Positions 55,116 to 64,000 of a DNA stretch of 64,000 bases are shown piece by piece. Every line of letters begins with the position of its first letter. Within the stretch, counting starts at the first letter, position 1. The notes beneath the pieces were generated by a model, which saw only the letters and a program-made list of their open reading frames with translations, was not told the DNA's origin and made no database searches. Where the stretch lies: assembly GCA_964017155.1 (NCBI GenBank), contig OZ024858.1, forward strand, positions 24,490,687 through 24,554,686. The letters are read 5' to 3'. The DNA is from Oasisia sp. SBJ-2009 (lineage: Eukaryota; Annelida; Polychaeta; Sabellida; Siboglinidae). A program made the translations under genes and the position numbers.

Positions 55116-56965
55116 AACATACAACGTATAGTAGCATTACTGCTGTGGTTATAAAACCTTATCATTATTAAGTATTATAATGTATTAATCAATCACACCG
55201 TTCATTCACACCAACCCTAATCTACACTAACCAGATAGTTATTTTACGAATAATTATTTAGCCTACACCTAGACGTGGGGCAATTACGCCACCGGTCACC
55301 GAGCCACATGTGACCGCCCCACCAATTACTATGTGCTTACCATTATGCCCCGATCTAGCCACTTTCGTATCTTCCCAAGCTATGTTAACTTTCTGAAATC
55401 ATAGACTACACAGCCATGCAAACAACTGTCAAACGTCTTATACGAATCCTTAATCCATTGGGAGTTCAGAAAAATGTAAGTGATATGGATATTTACTATT
55501 GCAGACAGTCTAATCCAGTGACATTTTTGTTACACATTTGAGAAGATTTGGCAAGTGTGGTGTCTTAAAACATTTACTGAAACTACAGTATTGCTAAGAC
55601 TAGCCACTAGTACGCTCTGTTTGAGTACGTGGTTATTTGGGTGACACAGTTCACATTTCCGAGAAAAAAAATCATCCAACCCATAAAGAACATATTTACT
55701 ACGTTACCTCCGTGTATTAGTTATATTTATGGAAGACAAACATAGTGTCAAAGGTGAATGCAGATATATCGATGGAATAACAAAGATGGCTATTTATGCA
55801 GACAACAGGGAGAAATACAACCAACATATTTTACTTTTCATCAAATTTTATTCAGTGTCAGTACATCTGACAGTGTTGGAATGACTACAAGTGTTAGCTA
55901 TTCACATTACTGGTCCACATCGGTCACCATAAAACAATTATATACATTTCACTTCTTGCACGAATACTCTTCATTCACAACAAAATATCACAAATGGGCA
56001 AAATATCAATCGCATAACCTAATAAATGCCCTTGTCGTCTTCAATATGATAGTGAAATATTACAGTAATAAAATTATACACACTTATTGAAGTTGACCAT
56101 CGTAAACTGTCTATGATAGGCATGTATCATACATTTCCAGGTATCTATAATGACTGATTGACAGGTGTTAAATGTCTATGATTGACAGGTGCCTATTGTG
56201 AATAGGTGTCAATAACACACCAGTAATAGATAGATGTTAATGATATGCATATCAGAAACAATACTTTAGGTATATCTTGGTTACAGCAGTGTACTTATCA
56301 AAAGTGTAATACCAGGTACATTTAATTAAAAAAAATTATAACTCATCCTCAATCAATTGTTAACTAACATATCGCAATGACTACATATTCGGACACATAA
56401 AAATAATTACATTTTAACTCAGAAAACATTCAGAAAAAAATTCTGTTCCAGAAACAAGTCATTACACTGTGATGTATTTAGACAAGCAAAGGACACATAC
56501 ACATACACATACCTGGGGACCATTTATGTGTGTGGGGACCATTTCACTAAGATAAAGAACTCCTAAAAAGAAAATTCATCCAAAAACAATATCTGTTGTT
56601 AAATTAAATGATTTTTTCAAAATGATATATCCATTGCCATATTACAGTGGACACTATTTCCATGACACACCAGTGACAATGTCCCACTGGCAAGGCATGG
56701 GGTTGACTTTTTTAGGCGTTAGAGATCACTGCTAAGGATCAAAACTGGTTTTAAAGTATAAAATCAGGTTTAAGAGCTCTTAACAACATCAGTGAGATGG
56801 TCCCTGGGTGCCTGAAAATGTACATCAGAATTAGTTTTGAAAACGTCAGTATCTGAATTAATTCGGTCATTATAGTACTGCCTAGACATATGTCAAAATG
56901 CTTTCAGAGCAATTCTACATATCACTTATACTTAATTAATTACTCTGATGTTTACAATGCCAAGA

Positions 56966-57050
56966 CTGTCACACCCTAGAGAGACTGTCACACTCTGGAG
57001 AGACTGTCACACTCTGGAGAGACTGTCACACTCTGGAGAGACTCACGCTA
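56966..57050. repeat. ~19-bp tandem repeat
   Basis: About four copies of gagactgtcacactctgga in tandem, in the convergent intergenic region. Confidence 0.9.
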
Positions 57051-58320
57051 TGAAGAGACTGACATTTTGTATTAGTTTTAAATCACATAAAATTTAATTA
57101 TACTATAAATGTGCATACATCCAGATATATGCACATCAAAATAATGCATACATACTAGCAAGTGCACACACATGCACACACACACACATGCACAATCGCA
57201 CGTGCGTGCACACACGTGCACACACGTGCACATACACACACACACATCCCCCCATACACAGACCCACCAGCTCGCTGTAAGATAGTAAACAATGAACACA
57301 GACCACCTCAGGCCATTAACCTTAATACTGTTGCATAAACCAGGAAAAGTAATTGGTGTCCTTTAATCACAGCCTGTCCACTTCACACGCCCAGATACAT
57401 ACACACGCACACAATCACACACGCACATAATCACACACTCACATACACACGCACACAATCACACACCCTTTGTACAGTGCTTTAACTGTGATAAACGTGT
57501 TGCTCTAATTAATTATTTCATTAATAAAACACCCAATGAAATGTGCATATGATATCAAACATCTCAAATATACACCATAAAAACAAAACAACGCGCACAA
57601 TACTATTAGTAACGATAGTAAACCAACATAAATACAAAACGTGAAAAATAGTGGCTTATAAAAGAATTATTTGATTAAGTCATTGCTAACAATACAACAT
57701 GTTACATAGCGTATTATTTAAATTGTGTTTAACGATTTGCAAATTTCAGTGGAACAATATATATATATGTAATGGTGCTAACTCATTAGATACATGATTT
57801 TTTACTAGCATACATTTTTCAGTAAACATTTTTTTTTATGTGAAACTTATGTACACAGTGTCAAAATTAACTGTAACTAAAAAACATAAACCGTGGTTAG
57901 TTAAATAAAAGAAAACCTGCCAAATTAGGTAGCAACACATTATACTTAATATACAGCATCCGGCAAATCACAATGAAGCTTTCCATTTGATCTGTGTCAT
58001 TTATGGAAAATTGTGGATATGTTTCGCACCATTCAACATCCTGGCAAATTGTCACAACACAATACAATTTTACGTCATCTCGCAACGATTATTTCACAAC
58101 TTTCATCGTTCTTGAATCAATATATACATACCTTTTTACACGTGTTACACCCGTCGAATTTGAAGTGCCCCCCTTAAAAAGTTCTAACACTCAGACTGGA
58201 ATAACAACCGACCAAACAAACAACAAAAATATCACAACCGATGAAATATCTTAACATTATCGCTCACAGTTGCGACGCCGTGGTAAAGCTGCAAGAATGC
58301 TACCAACGAACGAGCGGGGT

Positions 58321-59735
58321 TCAGGCATCACTTGTGGCATCTGTGTGGCCCGTTGCTGTGTTCTCGCCATGTTCAGTACGACCGGCCACTGTAGACAGGG
58401 TCGCATAGCCCTGGTCGCTGTTTCCACTGTCTGTTTCTTTCATGATGCTGCTTGCCACCAGCTCGGTGCTGCTACCTGGTGTAGACGCAGCGCAGTTAAG
58501 GCCGGAAATCTGTAATAAAAGATACGTTCATGATATACACTCGAAGCAAGATCTGTCGGCTGTAAAGACACTAATAAAAAAGAATGTTGTTCTGTTTAAT
58601 ATCAGACCAGACTATGAGCATGTTTTATTCATTTTGCTCATATATTATTTGTAAATGAACATTTTATTTGCTTGTGTGTAATGTGATGACGCACTTCTCA
58701 TCCTTATGTGTTGAAGGATGACACTTGTTTACTTATTGGCAAACATGAGATATATTTACATATAGGTAAACATAAACATTTTATTTATGTATAAATACAG
58801 TGATAACACAATACATATCTAGATATCTATGAATATGTGTGTAAAATACACACTATTTTCGCGTGTATAAATACACACACACACACACACACATAGTTTT
58901 CATGTGTAAAGGGGTGGTACACATTATCTGCTTGTCTGTAAAGATTTCTATCGTTTACATGTGTAAAGGGCTGCCACGGTTTCTACTAGTGTGTAAAGGA
59001 GCACACATGACAAGTTGTTCTGTTGACATTACCCGAGGCGTGCCCAGTGTGGTGTACGTTGGATTCTCAAAAGCAACAGAATCCTCGAACTGTTGCCTTG
59101 ATCGGGTTCTGTTCCTGAAACACATCAATAAGGTATTGAATGTCTTTTGTATCACTAAAGTAAAGACTACGACACTACGTACACATTGTCTCCAGCTTAA
59201 GTTGCTTACATTTATGGCAACTAGTTTAATTAAAGCAAGAACAGCCAGCTCCTAGATTTAATTGTTTTCATTTAATATTAGGTTCTTATGAATACAACGT
59301 GCATGTTGAAGGTTTATTGCCTGCCAATTTGTGGTTAATTACGTGATTAAGCTTGGAACAATGCAATTTTAAAGATTCTGCCTGCAACAGATGGTAAACA
59401 AAACATCCAGTTTCAAAGCAACATTCATTGGCAATAATGCTGAAGTGAGCAGAGTTAACCGCACAATACCCTTTGATGTTTAACTTTCCCACGTTCGAGA
59501 CTTTAGAATTTCTTTTACACATTACTGTTCTGCCAATTCTGGGCAGAGGACTTGGTGCCCTGAATTTAATAACTTTACATACTTCCAAGTTCTTTTCTGT
59601 CATTAAATAGAATGTAAAACACATTTCAAAAATTATATTCTTACCTCATATGACAGAAGAGTGCAAAGCCAACAATTATAACCATCACCATAACTGCAAA
59701 TGTCAACCCGATTCCAAGTCCTACTTTTGTGGTAC
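58321..59735 (-). CDS. Transmembrane exon and cytoplasmic tail with NPxY motif
   Basis: Exon 59735-59645 encodes VGLGIGLTFAVMVMVIIVGF and then ALFCHMR, a transmembrane helix with a basic stop-transfer. Exon 59114-59033 encodes RNRTRSRQQFEDSVAFENPT followed by YTTLG, i.e. an F-x-NPxY sorting/PTB-binding motif. Exon 58509-58321 encodes a Ser/Thr-rich tail with DQGYATLST and ends TDATSDA. NPxY motifs recruit clathrin adaptors or PTB-domain proteins; that use here is inference. Confidence 0.85.
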
Positions 59736-62700
59736 CTATGGCAAGAAAACATGAAATTAGAAACACAAATATTACGGAACACCAAGTAACAATCATGTCT
59801 TACTGTGTACTTTTTAAATATCATATTTTGATCTATAAGAAAACTGGAAGCTCAGAGGAGTGGAGAGACAAGTTAAGGATATATCAGCCTTAAGATGTCA
59901 ATCTTTCCAGAATTTTCAGTAAAACATGTTATTTATTATTAATTGCGGCAATAAAAACAGAAAACTAATATCATGTAACCACACAGAGTATTACTTTTGA
60001 GTAAGATTATTACACATGTGTTCTGCGTTAATTTTAATCTAGTCATTGCTCCAATGACATTTCTGGTTCAATCTGGGTCACTGCATTTTCACGAGTGAAA
60101 CTGTCTTCATTTCTTACCTCCAAAATGTTGTTCAAAGTAACCTTCCGAGTCTGAAATGTACAAAGAGTTACTGTAGGATCATACGTCAAGGCTGTAGTTT
60201 GTTACTGACACTTGCATTACCGCACTGATGCAACAACTGAGTAACTGGAAAATGTGTACATGTATAATGAATTCTTCTTTGAAAAATTTGAACTTTTTAA
60301 TAACAACCACAAATTGTTATCACAAACATTATGCCCACAACCACTTGCACCTATGGGTGAAACAAAATATCAGGCTATCTCACAACATTTGTTGTATTGA
60401 TACAGTACAAATCAAGAAACCTGTGTTAACGTTTGGAATATTTATCTGTGACTGCCTATGTAATTACCGTTTTTTTAATGATTTTGTACTGACCATAAAA
60501 CAATGTTCTCCCGAGCTAATTCATTAATTTCTCTCGAGGCCACAGGATGATGCAACTCAGATTAGTTTGGACACTTTTTTTTTGCTTTTCACTAAGTACT
60601 TCATGATACCACCACGATACCATGACAACAGTTATGATACTCCCACTATAGTATTTCAATACTAATAACATTATGACAGTAGTAAAACTAGCTTGTAGCC
60701 TCAATTATTACATCCACCGGCACTGTTTTAGTCTGATGTTTCAACGGAGTGACTGACCTTCCGTTGTCACGGTGATGACCTCTGAACTGGGACTGATGAA
60801 GTGTGACGACTGGGCCCGTACATAGATCGTGTAGGTGGTCAGTGAGGTGAGGCCGTCCAGTTTGTAGGTCAGCACGTCAGAGATGTTCTCCTGTAAAAAT
60901 GGTCAGTTTTACTTCAGCGTTCATTTCATAAAGTTTTATTAATAACATTTGCCTGTGTCTTTCGGAAGAGACACTAAACGCCGGTGGTTCCTTCTATCTG
61001 GTGCCTATGCCAGAGGAAGTGAAAGACCCCACACAGGGGGTAAATGTGTAACCTGTAGTAGACTCACAAATTCTCGTTGGATTTTAAACGCTCTGGAAAG
61101 GGCCCCGTCCAGTATCTGGGAGAAAAGGAGAAAATGTACAAACGACTCCATTTCTTTCCAGAACACTTATGTCTGTGTGAAACTGTGCAAAACATTTTGA
61201 ATCTGAACTATATACACATGTCAGTACCACTTCCCTACCACTTGATGGGGTGGGGTGGCTGCAACGAGAACGACCAAAATGGTTTTAGTGACAGTCTCCT
61301 CGACCCCTGGTTATTTTACCTAAAGTAACAATTCATAATCACTTATAATTACATTTCTGTTATTTCTTACACAATTACTTGTTATTTTGCTGCTTGGTAA
61401 TGACTAATGGAATATTATTTTATAATTTGAGCTGTAGGTAATTTGTATGAACATTGCTTTATGTATATTTTTATTGGCTCAATAAACACTTCCGATTCTG
61501 ATTCCGATTACTCCTCACACACCACCACAAGTTTCAGTTAGTTACAGTCATCTTCTGAGAAAATACAACTTTATGATATTAAATTTTGTAAGTAAGCTAT
61601 AAATTATAAAGTGACAGGCAGATGCTATTGCATTTTGTCATACCAAACAGGCTCTTGCAGTGCTTGCAATTGTCAGAAGAATTTCATTGAACTCTTCATA
61701 GAAACGTTACAGTTAAAAGCAGGAATTTGATACATTTAACCATGAAAGTCAGTATTGGTTTTCAAAAGCGTCAATCAAGTCAATACACCAGACTTTAAAA
61801 AATCTTTATTTATACATTTTTATACCATCAGTTGATATATTCAAGTCTGATACCACATTTTGCCAGAACTATCTGACAGAGGAAACCACACATTACCGCA
61901 GCAGTGAATGATCCGAATTACTTACCGTACGACGTGCGTGGGCCCCCGACATTGCATAAGTAATGAGATAGCCGAGCACCGCTCCTGGGTTTTTGAATGG
62001 TTTATCCCAAGACAAACGCACAGACGTATCATCGAGCACATGGCCAGTGAAATTTCGCGGGGCAGACGGCATTAGTTCTGAAAGAAAATATTATAAATAA
62101 GTCTACACGTACATTCACTTCAATATCACTCAAACTACACAGGTGAACCATGAAGCCCTCTGATTTTATGATGTACTAAGGTTTTCATGGATCCCATTCC
62201 CATCTACTCTTCTTTTGTTTACATATCTCAATACCAGAATAAATACGTTTATGTTGCGTAAAGCTGTCTTTAAGACAACATTAGTCAGTATGTTCATACA
62301 TAGAATTCTAAGATTGCGTGCAATACATTCAAATACTAACCACCAACCAGAATGGTGACAGATGGCAACAGCAAGTTCCTGATACTGATGAGTGATGCTG
62401 TGGGTGATGTGTCTGGTTATCAAACTGCATATGGGACAAAGGTGAATTAATTCAGGATGTTTCTCCACTAAACAAAACCCGTCTGGGGATAACAAATATA
62501 AATAGGACACGTCCGTCCGTCCGTCCGTCCGTCCGTCCGTCCGTCCGTCCGTCCGTCCGTCCGTCCGTCCGTCCGTCCGTCCGTCCGTCCGTCCGTCCGC
62601 CCGCCCGCCCGCCCGCCCGCCCGCCCGCCCGCCCGCCCGCCCGCCCGCCCGCCCGCCCGCCCGCACACATACACACACGAATACCCACAAACTGTCAAGT

Positions 62701-63342
62701 TAACTGTGATTAGATTAACCATTTACTTAGAACCAACAGTTACCCATGGTCTTGATGATGAGGGTGTCCGAGGGCATGCTGTCGCCGTGGTGATTGCCTG
62801 CGGTCACGTTGATGTAATAGCTTGTGTGGCCGTGGATTCGTGTCAGATTTACCTCTCTCGATTGTGGCCCCTAAAACCCACAACAGGAACTATACTGTTC
62901 CACCAGTCTCTACCTGAACTGATGCTGGAATAATATCAGTTTATTGCAATAAATATAATTGTTATATAGCACAGCATCTAATGTGTGCACATGCAAGTGT
63001 TCATTTTCGCTTGGCATAAGTTGATAACAGTGCGATATAGCTACATATTAAAATTTAACAGTTCGCTCAAACAAAGTCATGAAGAAAACAGAAACTATTT
63101 AAACATAAACCACATCATGTCGCAACTCAAAAATGGCTGATACGATGTTGCAGAAACGTGACACTGGAAAAAAGGCGAACTTACAACTTTCACTTGCAGG
63201 GCCGAGTTACTGGCTGACATTCTGTAGTTGACATGGTAGAAGGTGACCTTGTCCCAGTTGTCGGCCGGGGGGGCCCAGTGCACTGTGATGTAGCCGTGGG
63301 ACAGGAGCGCCCTCACATTCTGGGGCATACTCGGGAGATTTT
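58321..63342 (-). CDS. Fibronectin type III repeat, single-pass membrane protein, 3' part (8 coding exons)
   Basis: Exons in transcript order: 63342-63185, 62870-62744, 62077-61926, 60890-60758, 60150-60118, 59735-59645, 59114-59033, 58509-58321. Borders are AG/GT and phases agree; after two leading nt there are 320 codons plus TGA (58323-58321). Exons 1-2 and 3-4 each encode one FN3 domain (PQNVRALLSHGYITVHWAPP...SYYINVTAGN; SAPRNFTGHVLDDTSVRLSW...TYTIYVRAQS). Each domain is split mid-way by a phase-0 intron. A short juxtamembrane exon follows, then a transmembrane exon, then a tail of about 90 residues with FENPTY. The 5' end lies beyond the right edge, so signal peptide and other ectodomain modules are unseen. 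I cannot name the family: the tail lacks the DCC/neogenin P3 motif, the SORL1 acidic end and any kinase or phosphatase. Confidence 0.85.
60758..63342 (-). CDS. Two membrane-proximal FN3 domains
   Basis: Domain A: exon 63342-63185 (strands A-C; WAPPADNWDKVTFYHVNYR) plus exon 62870-62744 (LTRIHGHTSYYINVTAGN). Domain B: exon 62077-61926 (LSWDKPFKNPGAVLGYLITY) plus exon 60890-60758 (LDGLTSLTTYTIYVRAQS). The W in strand B/C and the L..L..Y.I.V.A pattern of strands E-F are classic FN3. Both domains share the same intron position, as expected from tandem duplication of a two-exon module. Confidence 0.9.
60949..61137 (+). mobile_element. tRNA-derived SINE, copy C (5'-truncated)
   Basis: It contains the body and tail of the family (gcctgtgtctttcggaagag, ggtaaatgtgtaacctgtag, ggccccgtccagtatctggg) but lacks the tRNA-like head. 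It lies in an FN3-gene intron, opposite in strand to copies A and B. Confidence 0.85.
62511..62664. repeat. Compound (GTCC)n(GCCC)n tetranucleotide repeat
   Basis: About 22 GTCC units switch directly to about 16 GCCC units, in an FN3-gene intron. On the transcript strand this reads (GGGC)n(GGAC)n, rich in G triplets. Confidence 0.98.
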
Positions 63343-64000
63343 CTGTTTGGATAGCAAAGGTCAAAGGTTGGCTGTCTTTTCTGATATCAAGCCACTGAGG
63401 TGATGACTGACAATAACAGAGTTCACTGAACTGGGATCCTCGACTATGAAAAGAGTCTTGTCTGCACAGAACATCCAGGAATTGTCCCATTCAATCCCAG
63501 AATGACGGTTAGCGTGCTAAGTGTTGTTTACAATCTGAGTGTTTGGGCTAAATTTAGTGGGCTAAAAATTAAATTTGGAAATGTTTGGCAGATGATGTGA
63601 CAATACTCCACAGATGTTAATGGGAGATTATTTCTCTGTGACAATGTACTGTATAAACAAGAAAAACTTCTAGTGACACTATCCGTCAGTATGTTTAATA
63701 ACTATTTATTTCCGACTGATAGAACGTTGTGAAGTTGGAAACTTTTTAAGGAGCAGCCTCTTGTTGAATTACGTATGACTAATTATATGAGACACCTTTG
63801 AAAATCTATGAGAGACTTTATGCAAGACAAGATTTTATATGCACATGATAAAATCCTGCTAATTATACTAAGAGTATTTATATGATGTAAAGACCATAGA
63901 CCTTTGAAATGTATAAAATGTTTGAGACTATTTCATTGTGACAACATAATATTTATAGCTGGAGACAATTTCATTGTGACAAGATACAGTTGAAGACTAT
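63343..64000. other. Right edge: intron upstream of the first visible FN3 exon
   Basis: No further exon was found. Short tandem-like phrases recur (catt-gtgacaa, ttgtgacaagat) near the edge. The earlier exons of the minus-strand FN3 gene must lie to the right of the window. Confidence 0.5.

Larger units (their letters stand above)
54071..58320. other. Intergenic region between the convergent HELZ and FN3 genes
   Basis: No coding sequence is recognised apart from short unsupported frames. It holds the 88-bp hairpin (55028-55115), a roughly 19-bp tandem repeat (56966-57050) and CA-rich tracts (57165-57250, 57380-57470). The 3' UTR of the FN3 gene must run left from 58320, but no clear poly(A) signal was assigned. 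Confidence 0.5.

Noticed and set aside
62166..62722. Gly/Arg/Asp-rich frames over the tetranucleotide repeat
   Set aside because: The (GGAC)n/(GGGC)n repeat stays open in several frames; there is no flanking gene evidence.

Overview
This is an intron-rich animal nuclear genome window. It has AT-rich introns, many microsatellites, short DNA transposons, a tRNA-derived SINE and CR1/L2-like LINE remnants. There are no operons, no bacterial features and no CRISPR array. Gene content and repeats suggest an invertebrate bilaterian, plausibly a marine lophotrochozoan; I cannot name the species.

Three protein-coding genes were assembled exon by exon, using splice sites, phase continuity and remembered human family architecture. 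(1) Minus strand, 492-18611: the 5' fourteen coding exons of RBBP6 (DWNN domain, CCHC zinc knuckle, RING/U-box-like domain, then Arg/Asp- and Pro/Gln/Met-rich tail). The 3' part lies off the left edge. (2) Plus strand, 23609-50206: a complete 22-exon HELZ gene (TPR-like N-terminus, an extra C2H2 finger, CCCH finger, UPF1-like SF1 helicase core, PAM2 motif, low-complexity tail and the conserved HELZ C-terminus). The exons sum to 5310 nt, or 1769 codons plus stop, with every junction in phase. (3) Minus strand, 58321-63342: the 3' eight coding exons of a type I membrane protein (two fibronectin III domains, a transmembrane helix, a cytoplasmic tail with ENPTY). Its 5' part lies off the right edge.

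RBBP6 and HELZ are head to head across about 5 kb (18612-23608), which holds a hAT-like element. HELZ and the FN3 gene converge across about 8 kb (50207-58320), which holds the HELZ 3' UTR and otherwise little that I recognise. RBBP6 (Mpe1/Snama family) acts in pre-mRNA 3'-end processing and ubiquitination. HELZ binds poly(A)-binding protein through PAM2 and is linked to CCR4-NOT. Both concern mRNA metabolism, but nothing here shows that they are co-regulated.

I found no new coding system. The most unusual material is non-coding. An 83-bp tandem array in the last HELZ intron looks built from the 3' splice site of the last exon. A Kolobok-like element with a THAP-domain remnant sits in that array at an exact TTAA. 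Two further TTAA-flanked elements abut in an RBBP6 intron. Several local duplications copy or abut splice sites in both genes.
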